Below are positions 52,701 to 63,903 of a stretch of 64,000 nt of DNA, in pieces. Origin of the DNA: Pterobdella sp. o SKG-2022 (lineage: Eukaryota > Annelida > Clitellata > Hirudinida > Piscicolidae); assembly GCA_964035795.1 (NCBI GenBank), contig OZ038320.1:11258118-11322117 (forward strand). The letters are read 5' to 3'. Made by a program: the position numbers and the translations under genes. The notes beneath the pieces were generated by a model. The model was not told the DNA's origin. It did not search any database and saw only the letters and a program-made list of their open reading frames with translations. The stretch's first letter is position 1. Each line of letters starts with the position of its first letter.

Positions 52701-55700
52701 CAAATAGAAATTATTTCAAAAATTATTTGTCAAATAATGTTAAAAGTAACTGAGTCTTTCATAGCAGGTATAAATTGATAAAGTACATGATTTCAAGGCT
52801 CTAAAACATTTTCATATGAAAGATTTGCAATTAAATAAGTATTCAAAGCAATCTATAACTCCATGGAAAAAAAATTCCTAAAAATAAAAGTTAAAAATTT
52901 TTATTAAATTTAATTTTCATGATATTTCAACAAAAACTATCGCCATATCTTTATTTTCGTTCTTTCATAACAGACCTTTTTGAAATTCTTTTTGGTTTAT
53001 TAAGACTTTCTTGAAAAAACTTGAATAAACTAAATATTTTGCATAATTGAATAGTGCGAAGAGCTTGAAATTTTCGGCTTTCCTCTATTCACAATGTGTT
53101 AAAAAAGTCGTTCGAGTGACTTGCTCAAGTCACCGCAAGACGAAGCAAGAGCCACTAACGACAGCTTTTATGGAAGAATCAGACAAATTGAACAAAATTG
53201 TGGACACCCACTTTCAAGATATAGAATGTTGGTAAAACATTAAATAATCCGATATTGAGCCATCATCTTGCCTCGCTTGCCATCGAGGTTTTTGAAATTC
53301 TCAAACAACATCTTTGCATTAAAAAATTCATCGAATGATTTCAGAAAGCCCCACAATAAAGATTTGTTTTTTAGTTATCTCCCTGCACCTGGAAAAAACT
53401 GAAAACCCGTATAGGCCGCTACAACCCCAGTTGCAACTTCGGAAAGAGCAATGTCGAGAGTAAGTTTATACTATGAGCAAAGCTGATTGACGGTTGTTAT
53501 TTAGTAGGCACATCATTCGTGGTATAAATTTCGTACGTTTTTAGAAGTTTTTCATGGAAATATTTTTTTTAAAACAAAGTTCATATCACTTTGAAGATTA
53601 AAAGTTTCAAACCTTTTTAAATTATTGAGCTTTCAATTCATAAATTGAACTGAATTTCTACTAGAGAAATTAAAATTTTTTCGGAAAGAAAAGTTGTTGT
53701 GAGTGAAATTGCAAGCGACAGCCAAACACTAGTGTGATTTTGGTTTCATAACAAACCGCCCTCAATTCAAGAGAAAAATTTGATTTATTAGTTTGAAATT
53801 TTTCTGAAAGATTCCACTTATTTGAAACAAATTTTAATTTTTTGAATGGCTTTAAAACTTCTGTAAAATGAAAACGCAGCGTGTAATGAGATTTTTGGTG
53901 AAAGAGTTAAACGAGTGAAAATATTCCGCCACATGATTGCTTATATCGTTCGATTTAAGCATATATGCAAGTGTAAATTTCTGCAAATTATCCCTCAGAA
54001 AATAAAAGGCTTTTTTCGTAGTATTTGATCTTTTATAACACTCACTAAAAACTGATTTTGAATTTCAAACAAAAATCAAAACCAGTTTTAAAAAAAATTA
54101 TGCTTAAAATTTCCATGAGGTTTTCCATGTTGATAATCTCCATGAGCTTATATTTTTTTGAAAATTTTTTATTCCGAATCGTCATAAAGATTAAGTTTTT
54201 GATAGCTTTTTGATTCTAGCTTTTGAATTCAAAATTTTTTCTTATCAAGGTTTTTCATTTAAGAAACTCTTTAACATAAAAATTTTAGTTCCAATAAATA
54301 AAATTTAGAAACTTGGACAAAAAACCAATTAGAAACCCGTGAATTTATCGCAACTCGTCTTCAAATCTGTCTTTAAAGTGATTTTGAAAGGGCGTAGTGC
54401 CAAAATTTATTTGATGTTTTATTTATTCTATTCAATCGTTTACTGAAAATTAGATTGGGTCACTGAAGACATAAATTTTTTTAATTAAAAAATTGATTGT
54501 TCTTATTATGTTTCTTTGCTCAGAATGCAGATTCAACACAAGAATATCATTGTGTCTGTGTTTAAACAATTAATCAAAACAAAAATTTATTTTTAAAAAA
54601 TCAAATTATTCGCTAAATCTTTTTCAAAATTTTAATAATAAATGCATAAGGTTGCCAAAAAACTTGAAAACCAGGTATAAAATGTAAAAAATCTTAAGAC
54701 ATTAGTTTCTTAAAAACTTAACCTTTAAAACCCATTTTTATTTTATATCAGCAATTAAAAGCATTTATTGAAAACGTTATCATTGAAAATAGAAAAAGAG
54801 AAGAGTAGATTGTTGTATTGAAACTGTAAACGTTGCCTGTGCACGAAATGACGTTTATTGCTTTTGAATTAGTTCAAAATTTCAAAAATTTTTTTGTTGT
54901 TATGTAGAACACATTTTCAATATAAGTTTGCAATTTATGCAATTTTGCTAGATATGATTCCCAAGCAGACCGCCCTGTTTCATTGCACCACATGTCTGCC
55001 ACTACCTATTAGAGCTGCTCCAATTATATACATTGTCTTTCAAATACTTTAGACAACTTTCATTTCAGTCCAAACCCAAAGCAATATTTCGTTTTCATTC
55101 CAAATTATTCTAAATTAAATTTTTTCGATTTAAAAGATTTCTGCTATTTAATTTTATTTATTTATTTAGCAAATTTAATTTTCTGCAAACAATTTGTTTT
55201 TGCATTTTTTTTTATTTTCTCAACGTACATTTTGGTAATTTGTTTTTTTCAAAAGATTAAGTTTTTCGCATTTCTATCACAGTTATTCCTTCACAACATA
55301 CTCACATTTTTTCTTGCTTCTCTGAATTAGACAATCTCAAAAAGCCGCTAGCAATTTATACTCGAAACTGTTCTGAATTAGGGTCTCATTCATTTATTTT
55401 TTAAGTCAACTTACCGATTAAAATTGAAGTTAATTATTTTCATATTTTAAATTATTTTTACTATTTTAGTTATTGTTTTGCGTGAAACTTCGAAAAACGT
55501 CTTTCAACAGAACTTATGTCACATTCAACAAATGGAAAAAATGGCATAATAGCAAGCCCATTCTGGAAACGTTTTGTTAAACCTTACCAAAAACAACAAA
55601 AGCCATGCCGCTTTTAAAAATTAATTCAACTTGAAAGATTAAAAATGAAATTTAAAATATATTTATTATGAGATTCAGTGAGAATGATTCAATTTGAAAC

Positions 55701-58700
55701 CCTATTCTCTTTATGAAAAATTCAATTATTCACAAGGCGTCCAACTATTTTTATAATTCTTTTATTTTTTACTGAAATAAAATAATTTTTAATACTATTT
55801 TAACAGGTAGATGGGAGTATATTTGCAGTTTATAATCTGGGTTCTGGCTTCCATCCCATCGGAAATGCCTCCATCAAGGTTTCTTAGTTATATCAATGAC
55901 CATCCTTACACCATTTATCTTGTTTTCTTCACCTTTTTATTCTATAATATTAAATTTTTTTATAAAATCTTTCAAAAATTTTCAAAAATGCTGAAAAATA
56001 ATTATTAAATTCAAACTTTTAAGAAAAATAAATTCCAAAAAAGTTGAAAATTATTGACAAAACTACCACCATACGATTATAACTCCATCCTCAATACCCC
56101 AAGATAAACGACGGCGCTTACCACGTGGTACGTTTCCATAGAAACCAGGCCAACTCTTCTTTGCAAATCGACAACCAACCACCAGCCTCAAAAACTCCTT
56201 CAGGTTATTTATTATCCCAATACAATAACAAGAATGGTTATGCAAGCGTTATCAACAGAGTTTCTGGATGCCTATATTTTATGTGAAAGATATCAATTGA
56301 AAATAAACCTTTGTGTTGGTGTCTAGTACACATAGATAACATGTTAAAACATACTCTAATACTACCATTAAAATTGAAAAGCTATCTGGAAAAGTTATCA
56401 GACCATGGGACCACCACTACATAATTTGATCAATTTGTTTCCAATGCTCTATATGTGTTTCAGATTATTTTCTTTCCTTGGTTTATGGCGTTACGTTTTC
56501 ATTGCTAACCCATAATTTTTGTATAGTTGTTTATTTCTAGAGAAGTGCAAAAAAGAGCTTTGTTCAATAATTAGCCATTTAAATTTTTGTATTATTCTTG
56601 TCCCAACAAAAGTGGACTTCGCTTATTGCCCTCATGAATATTAATAAGAATTTTCATCTCATGAATAGTAATTGAAATCATTGTATCTGATATAAACATT
56701 ATTTTTTATGTTTCATTGTGGGTGACTTGTTATGAGAAAAGTTATCTTGAAAACTATTAAAATGTATGCAATTATTAATTTTCAAATGAAATAATGATAT
56801 AGTGAGAGATGAAAAGAAAGGATGTTTTCACAATGTTCCCCACAGAGCACTTTTTAGTGCATTGTTTTTTTTTAGTTAATTTAAGCTTACCAAAAAACCT
56901 TTCCGTTAAAAACAAAACCATTGTTTAAATGACGATTTAGTTGTGGCTTAGATGGTCTCATTAAATTGCCATATCCAGTACAAACTTATTCAAACTTATT
57001 CAGCCTTCATTTTGTTTGAGCTGTTTATTGGAAAATAAAACATTATTTATTTATTTTTCAAAAAATTTAATTTTTTATTGAACTATGTTTTTTGAGCAAC
57101 ATGTTCTCCATTTTTATAGGGCGTCAACTGGCCACATTCAATAGCCAATCACAAATCTTAGTTGGAAGCCAAAAGACTCCCGTGGGTCGACTGATTCGAT
57201 CTTTCAGTGGAGTTGTTGCAGGTTTGTTTCAACAATTTTTTATCCTCTTTAATTGAAATATTCTTAGCCTGTTAACAGTGTAATATGGTGTAACTAACAA
57301 CAAAGGTTTATCACCTTTATTATTAAAAAACATATTATGAGTTTGTAAGACACCCTATGTATCTTTCAAGTATGATGGTATGTTTGAACTAAAAATGCAT
57401 TTTTTTTTGAATAGCATACCTGCATATTAAAAATGTGATTGTAAAAATTATTCCCACGTAAAAATCTATTTGAAAAAATAAATATTCATCAAGGTTATGT
57501 AAAACTTGACACTTCGACAGCCATTATGGCCTTACTTATATTAATTATATTGGTGTAAGCAAATAACATACATCTAATTAACATAAATGCGTTAAAGTGT
57601 TTTCAAGATTGGATTTTCAAAATAGATTCTGATGATAACTTTTGTTTGCTCTGCTTGATTAAACTATCGGGAAAATTGATAACCATCACACAACTAACAT
57701 CATTTTCCAAACTAACATGTCAGTCCCAAAATGAGATTTGGGAAATTATTTCATTAATGTTTTTATTTAAAATATGTAAAAATAAATTTTACACTCAGAC
57801 TACACAAATTTATTTTGGGTTTTTTTGTACAGTTCCATTTGAGGCGTTTCCTATTTTGTGGCTTGGTTGCTCCGGAAGATTTATTTTAAGCAATTTTTTT
57901 ATTTTTTTGTGTTTTCGAAACATGTTTGTATTTGATTGGATTTTAATGTCAAAGTTTGGAAAACATATCTATTTATAAGGCACGTTTGAACATTTAAAAA
58001 ATTTAACAGTAATCATTGACCCAATATAACCAATATAAAAAATAATTTCAAAGTAATTTTTGAATAAACACTGAAACCAATACAACTAACATAAAAAATG
58101 ATTTAAATCGAATTTTAGGACTTTTTTTCAACCATTTGTATCCGTTATTGATGGCATCGCAACGACACAAGAGTTCATTTGCAGAAGGTCATACGGACAT
58201 CTATAAATCCACGCAACACAGGTCTGTGAATTCTTCGTTTTCAATTGTTTTAATGGTGTTTGCACTATTTGTTTCAAATGTTTTTTCAGTGAATTTTCTT
58301 CAAAAAGTCTTTTCAACTTGAAATAAATGTATCTCATTTGTGTAATGTTCAGTCACGTGTTAAAAAAGGAATACGTTTGTTGGGATGCATCTTTTGGCTT
58401 TCAAAACTTTTTTTGATGAAATTGAATTATTAATATGATTTTTTCATATTAGAAACAAAATCTTTTTGGTTCAAGCATTTGTAGCCATCGATCAAGTTCG
58501 TATACATCTTTTTAATGAAACTTAAAAGCTTTTGGCCATACTGTCCTCAAAGCATTTCTGAAAACACTTTCATTTTAAAATGAAAATTTTTCAATTTTGT
58601 TGAATAAGCTTTTTTTTGCATAATAAATGTTTTTTTTAATTAGGGCGCTTTGACTGATGTCTTTTCTGCTCATGAGCACACTCAACGCTTGAAATAAAGT

Positions 58701-61700
58701 TTATGAAATGTAAATAATTCATTTATTTTGAATGAGGATTGTATAAAATACGGAAAAAATTTTTAGTGACCTAATAAAGATATTTTTCACTCTTCATAAA
58801 ATTTCCTTTTCTAAATAATTATAAACGACTTGTCAAGGATATCGAAGGTCGTAATAACAGTTTTTATTAATTCCATGTCATAACTTCAAAGCATAGTTTG
58901 TGCTTATTGCTGAAATCATACTCATATATATGGTTTTCAAATGACTCTCAGTTTTAAAATTGCACAAAGAAGCTGTTAATTTCAATTAAAATAAAAGATT
59001 TTGATTATATCTGAGTACTTAACGTTCAAACAAAATTTTTTAAATGTACTTATTATAAAGAAAGGCATAAGTTTTGATGAATTTATCTTTATCATAGATG
59101 TTATGCTAACTTTTTAAAGCGCTCAAGCCGCCCAACTTGATTTCAAAGATTTCTTCAATTAGAACTTTAATTTTCTGAAAGTATATTCAAAAAATACATA
59201 CGAAATCCTTGAAAAGATGTCTCCAAGTTTCAATTTTCTGAACAGACTTTCAAAAAAGTTAATAATACCGGACAAATATTTTTTTCTTTGATAATTGTGT
59301 TTTAACGTTGTTTTTAGAAGCAAATAAATTTATAAAGTGGGACTTAAGCGGAGCAATTGAGTCGTTCAGAATGGTTTTCATGTATTGAACATTCTCTTAA
59401 TTTACTTGAATTATTTCAAAAATCTTATTTATTCAAAAAAACAATGTTTTATTTTTATAACTTTATACTTTACTTTTTATTAAGAAAACATGAAAATGTT
59501 TTGAGACGTGTCTGGCCATTGATTCCCGAATTTTTGCAGAAATGCCATCTAACTTTGATTTTTGTCGTTCAAACTGAAATTTAGTTCCACAAGAATCACA
59601 TTAAATCCCTCAACTACCTTAAAAAAATATAATTGAACCTAACTCGAAAAAACTTTATGGGAAAAATAATAAAATTAATATTTAAAATGCTAAAATAAAA
59701 TTTTGAAATTGGAAAAAAAATCTTGAAAAATATTTGTCAATAATTGGCTCAGTGGAAAAATCTTTTTCATGGCCAGTAACGATGCCTTAGAGCGGACGTA
59801 TTATTGGTTGGAAAGTGCATTATGATAACAACAAAATAATACAAATCATGCTTATAATAAAACTCTTTATTGGAACAACAAAAAAACTTTTGAGACACAA
59901 ACAATGGAATAAAAAAAGTGCAACAATATTGTTGAAAACAACATCTAAATAATAAGCCTTTCTGTGCTTACCCCATAATAACTATTGCACAAGTTAGTTC
60001 AAAAAACTTTTAAAATTTGATCAAAATTTTTAAAAGTTTTACGACTGCTTAAAAATTTGTAAGTTTTATAAAGTTCAGTTCTTTGATTCCAGTTTTACTT
60101 GTTTAATTTTCTTTCAAAAGCATTTTAAATGATACATTCTAACAACTTTCATTTTTTTTTTTCAAACACCGTTTTCCATTAATTTGCATCAAGAATAAAC
60201 GCAAACTGATTGAAGAAAAATGTGTAGACTCAATTTCAGTTTCTTTTAGTTTCTTCGTTGGTATTTTTATAAATACTCCTATTACTCACACTAATTTCAG
60301 CACCAGAATCATTCTATAAGGCTTAAATTATTCATACTTATAAAGCGACAAAAAAATTTTTTTATTACTATAATTTAACAATTTCAATCATTTCCATGTC
60401 GATGAAAAATAGAGTTTAGTTATGTTAGTGGACTAGTTTTGGAACCAGAAGTACATTTTTAGCTGTAATTCTTTCAAATTAAAATAAGATGTCACAAGGT
60501 ATAAAATCTTTAAATTTTTCGTTGCTTTCATTGAACAAATTCATTCTCAACTTGGTAGTTTTTAACTTTTCAATTTAATTCTTACATTCCAAATGATTTA
60601 TTTTGTAGGAAACCATAATTTTTTTTTCTCGATAGCATAAAGCATTTTCTTAAAAAACAAACAGTCTTAATACCCTGCCAATTAAGTTCATTGCTTTTGA
60701 CGTTGAAAAATTCAAATTTTATTTCAATTTGTCTTTCGCACAACAATTTAGATTTAATAAATTCATCGAGCAAAAAAAACCAATATATTAATCCAATTGA
60801 ATCTTTTCATTTTCAGAACCTCCTTACCGTACAATCACTCCGCATTTTCTTTTTCTTCACTAGTCTTGCTATCATCCGCACCCATTGCGACACCAAGCAC
60901 AGTCCCTTCATGCAAACGTAATGAAGCCTCCAAATACTTATGTTTTTCCACAATGACTCGTAAAGGTAATGTGTGTGCCAATGAATAAACGCTTATGAAT
61001 TCTTAAAAAAATTAACTTGTGTTTTATGAGATTTTAACTTCTGATTTGTTTCATGAACATTTCAAAAATTTCCATTGGAAATCTTTATACATTTTGTCAA
61101 GCCATTTGAATTTTTAATTGAAACTATAGACAATTTTTAATTATTCAAAAGTTTCGCAAATTTAAATGCTGAGTTTAGTTGGTTCCTAATAAAGTTTTTA
61201 TATTAACACCTTAAATGTTCCTTGAAGTTTTTTACAAGAAAAAAGAACAGATTAAAACGAACTTTCAAACTTACAGGAAGTCTCGCCTCAAGAAGCAGAA
61301 GTTCTAAAAAAAGGTGATTTTGCAAAAGTTATTTTGAATTCTGTTGAACAATTCTTTTATTTATTTTCTAAAAATTTTCTCAATTTTGTTTTCTTAAGTG
61401 GTGAAACTATATCATATAAACAGGGATTCGAGTTTATTGTCTGAGTAACGTCTTCAGTGCTTCAGTTGTTTTCTTTGATAATTAGACAAAATATTTTTAA
61501 CTTTTGATCAATTCTTTGAGAATTTTCAAAATACCAAAGTCATTCTTGAACAAAACACGTCTCGATGCTGAAAGTTAATCTATCAAAAGACTGTTTACTA
61601 TTGAAATACCTTTGAGTGAATTATGTCACAATAATTAATTTACCGAGTCATCTCGTTTCAAAAGATTTCTGTGATTCTCAAAAGGTTGTAGCAAAAATGG

Positions 61701-63571
61701 AAGAATCTCATTTTGAATGCTTGTATTTAATCTTCTAAAATAATATTTCATGAATAAAAATATACATTTATTATAAATATACATATAAATTCAAAACCAA
61801 ACCATGTCCGAAAAATATTGAAAATAAATTCGAATCATACAATTCGAAACATTAAAGCTTGCGTAGAAATTCGATACAAAAGACCACATTATGAATAAAC
61901 AAAGCATCCGATGACTCATTAGTCGATTTCAAAAGTGCTCAAGACAAGGTTCTTTGGAATTAGTGCTTTTTGCCTTTTAAAGAATTTTTAACATAAATAG
62001 ACAAATCAAGGAGACATTTTTCTTAATTAAAGTCTAATTAACTTTTAATCCGGCTTCAAATCATTTAAAAACAAATCTGTCTGGCCGGAAAAGCTTTATT
62101 TACATCGCGGTGGTTCTAAGCTTACATTTTGAATTTTATTTTGTTTATACTGCTGTAATTTTCAAAATTGACAGATTTGTTTTTGATGAAAACTATTTAG
62201 CTTTTAATTTTTCGTTTAGTTTTTTTCGAGCAATATCTTGAATGGTTTTTAACGACATGTCTACGCTATGCCATCATTTTACCATCAATCTCTTAATACA
62301 CGATTTTTTCAAAATTTTACTTTTTTCAACTTTCCACCAATCCCTTGATGCATTTTTGTGTTCAAAGATTTATATCTGTTAGTTTGATCAATGTCCTTTT
62401 TGATTCCATAAAATAATCTTTATTTTAATGTTGTATGACTTTCACTTTTTATCATTTTTTTACTTTTGTTGAGGTTAAATTTTTGTTTTATGATATTTTT
62501 CAAACGATTTTTTTATTCTTTCGATTTATAAACTTTATCAATGTTTGATTTTCTGAAAACTTCTTAGCCTTCTCGTTTTTATTATACTTTTATCAATTGT
62601 TCCATTAATTTCATCTGTAAAAAAATATAGATGGCTTTTTTTTCTAACATGAATGTACCCCTTTGCATTGTGACACTTACAGCGAAAGATTTGAGACGAA
62701 CGATACGCAAAAGAGTTTCGAGAAAAACATGAACATTAACAACGAACACAACGAATTAAGTAAGATTTATAAGAATAATAAAAAGAGCAACAATGAAATA
62801 AATGAAAAAGAAAGAAGCGTCTTACATAATATGGATTTAGATAACAAAAACCACAATATGAATAACACGGAAATCATACTTAGGGGAGGGTTTTTAGGCC
62901 ATACAACTATGAACACGCAAAAAAAAATTTCTGAAGTAGGACACAATAAAGTTGAAGCATATGAAGTATTTCATGATTCTTTCAACAGTTCTAAAACATC
63001 AAATAACTTTAATGGTAAAAAAATTCCCAACTCAAACAGACAAAAAAACAAAGTTGACACCAAAAACTTGAATTTAATCAACCAAAATGTTTTTAAAAGT
63101 TCTTTTTCTTCACTAAATCTCACTAATCAAAAAAATACAACTACCAAACCCAACATTCTTTCAAAAATGCCATCTAGCAACTATTTGAAGTGGTTTTTAT
63201 TGTTTGTTGTAACCTGCTTCATTGTCTTCTCTGTAGTGAGCATCACAGCGTGTTGTTGCATCAAGGGTCCCAAAAGATTAGTTGCCTGTTGCCTGCCCGG
63301 CAAAGACTGGGGCTCTTATGAAATAAGTCAGTTGTCTGTGAGACCAGCTTCAGCTTCATGTCATTGCCACCCTCCTTTCAAAAACGAGCTCTTCTCCAAT
63401 AAAGCTTCCTCCAACAGACCGCCACCAAACCTCAACTTCTCAGCCTTTGGAGGTTCAAATAAACATTTGTGCTGCGGTGAGGCGAAACAAAATAAAAACA
63501 AAAAACAAAAGAAAAAACTCAAACAAGATTTCAAAATGAATAAAAAAAAGGAGAGAGAATGGTATGTTTGA
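34646..63571 (+). CDS. NRXN: Short neurexin-like protein (SP-EGF-LNS-stalk-TM-PDZ ligand), ten exons, 620 residues
   Basis: Coding exons are 34646-34715, 49095-49265, 51983-52152, 55807-55878, 56104-56203, 57120-57221, 58119-58221, 60817-60965, 61277-61313 and 62683-63571. Phases agree at all nine junctions and the total is 1,863 bases. Residues 1-23 form the signal peptide. Residues 27-78 are one EGF repeat. Residues 82-250 form a complete LNS domain that follows neurexin LNS6 motif by motif: YYFGSDGGL, DGAYHVVRF, GRQLATFNSQSQILVG, FSGVVAGLFFNHL. Residues 251-492 form a Ser/Thr/Asn-rich stalk with a Cys pair at 295 and 305. The transmembrane helix is at about 493-515, then a Cys cluster, GSY at 535-537 (the neurexin protein-4.1-binding region) and a C-terminal EWYV, close to the EYYV PDZ ligand that binds CASK. 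A presynaptic adhesion receptor is expected. It lacks the other LNS and EGF repeats of alpha-neurexin. Exons beyond the window cannot be excluded. Confidence 0.88.
37220..37840 (-). pseudogene. C-terminal zinc-binding and nuclease-like retroelement fragments
   Basis: The 37840-37514 piece reads AMPISTLKNILG, then CPCKCGENMEPKSFYGLSC and RHAEINSIVKRCL, the zinc-binding segment. The 37432-37220 piece reads YQGLVGNFLFQPVAYETTG, then GIFVKELDKKL, the end of the protein. The part between them that should carry the RPD nuclease motif is not recognisable. The frame differs between pieces. Confidence 0.75.
38052..38528 (-). pseudogene. Reverse-transcriptase fragment
   Basis: 158 open codons covering RT motifs. 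GGIRLIAVGNTFRR is the fingers motif, LLKHDVSNAFNSI holds the first catalytic aspartate region, and KGIHQGDPLGPALFAFAVD is the motif before the active site. The frame ends in TAG, and the following codons read YLDV where the family has YLDD. One of the paired catalytic aspartates is therefore missing as well as the frame. Inactive. Confidence 0.85.
38628..39101 (-). pseudogene. Pre-RT linker fragment of the retroelement
   Basis: 157 codons that include AKLNDFDIKGAVRFLFSDN and VRKAILSFPKG, typical of the region just before RT in this family. It ends about 100 bases before the RT fragment begins, with a loss of frame between them. Confidence 0.75.
39122..39696 (-). pseudogene. N-terminal retroelement fragment
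   Basis: Two overlapping frames. One starts near 39630 (MLSSDRPHRVHQ...) and carries a Pro/Ser-rich region. The other (39334-39122) has a CHQC pair and RHIPKRARV, then stops. The two frames together represent the N-terminal part, which is shifted and stopped. Confidence 0.6.
39650..39730. repeat. Irregular ATAAAAA repeat
   Basis: Repeats of TATAAAAA-like units next to the 5' side (minus strand) of the retroelement remnant. It is low complexity and may mark the insertion boundary. Confidence 0.4.
44827..45026. other. Assembly gap of 200 N
   Basis: Exactly 200 undetermined bases within the first intron of the neurexin-like gene. The size is probably a placeholder, so an exon could be hidden here. 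Confidence 0.97.
48073..48538 (-). other. Less AT-rich segment with overlapping minus-strand ORFs
   Basis: Two overlapping open frames (101 and 66 codons) in a stretch less AT-rich than the rest of the intron. They share no recognisable motif and no splice sites that I trust. It may be an old repeat or a non-coding exon. No function is proposed. Confidence 0.2.
49095..49265 (+). other. EGF-repeat exon of the neurexin-like gene
   Basis: Six cysteines in EGF order: C-x4-C-LNGGI-C-x27-C-L-C-x9-C. The loop between the third and fourth cysteines has 27 residues, Pro/Ser/Phe-rich, against roughly ten in typical neurexin EGF repeats. It ends with one leftover base that joins the LNS exon as Ala-Ser-Thr-Ala-Tyr-Tyr. 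Confidence 0.88.
51983..58221 (+). other. LNS (laminin-G) domain region, five exons
   Basis: Exons 51983-52152, 55807-55878, 56104-56203, 57120-57221 and 58119-58221 encode the whole LNS beta sandwich. A strand-by-strand match to neurexin LNS6 is visible, including HVVRF, GRQL and FSGVVAGLFFN. The junction between SKTPSG and GRQL (exons ending 56203 and starting 57120, phase 1) sits where vertebrate splice site 4 inserts its 30-residue cassette. I found no such exon in that intron. Confidence 0.88.
53375..53459 (+). other. Exon-like segment inside an LNS intron
   Basis: 85 bases flanked by a T-rich AG acceptor (TTGTTTTTTAG) and a strong donor (GA|GTAAGTTT), with two of three frames open. Inclusion between the LNS exons would shift frame and stop within about ten codons of the next exon, so it would be a poison-type exon, an exon of another transcript, or chance. 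Confidence 0.3.
60817..61313 (+). other. Stalk exons of the neurexin-like gene, including a 37-base microexon
   Basis: Exon 60817-60965 encodes a Ser/Thr/Pro-rich segment and a Cys pair with nine residues between (C-KRNEASKYL-C). Exon 61277-61313 is a 37-base microexon encoding SLASRSRSSKK. Skipping the microexon would break the frame, so it should be constitutive if the model is right. Confidence 0.75.
62683..63571 (+). other. Last exon: stalk, transmembrane helix and cytoplasmic tail
   Basis: Encodes residues 326-620. An Asn/Lys-rich stalk of about 165 residues precedes LKWFLLFVVTCFIVFSVVS, then CCC and a second CC (possible palmitoylation), KDWGSYEI (compare RDEGSYHVD of neurexins), Cys/His pairs, a Lys-rich stretch and EREWYV before TGA. 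The acceptor (CACTTACAG) completes a serine codon. Confidence 0.88.
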
Positions 63572-63897
63572 TAACACATTACACAATAAGTTGATACAAA
63601 TCTCAAGATGTGATCATTTGTTCTAATGGGTGAAAAATCAATCTTCAACTTTTGACTTTTGATTTTCAAATAATTTTTGAAAAAAGTATTAGGTACTATA
63701 TGAAAAAACAATGGATTGATCAATTGAAAAAACGTCTAGCTTGATGCAGCAAACAAAATCAGTTGAAAGTATGAGGCAGTCGAATGTATGAAGAGATGGA
63801 TGGAAGGATCAGGGGCTGGATGATGGATGGGTGTGATCTGCTGTTGAAACAAGTGTGAAGTTTCAATTTTTAACATTATTTGTTGATTTTTTTTCGA

Positions 63898-63903
63898 AAT
63901 AAA
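63898..63903 (+). terminator. Candidate poly(A) signal of the neurexin-like gene
   Basis: AATAAA about 327 bases after the stop codon at 63571, following a 3'UTR with a short GGAT-rich patch (63795-63830). Confidence 0.4.

Noticed and set aside
53047..53235. Plus-strand 62-codon ORF in the LNS intron
   Set aside because: No splice sites in a usable phase and no domain. It contains a short palindrome (GTGACTTG...CAAGTCAC) that is probably chance.
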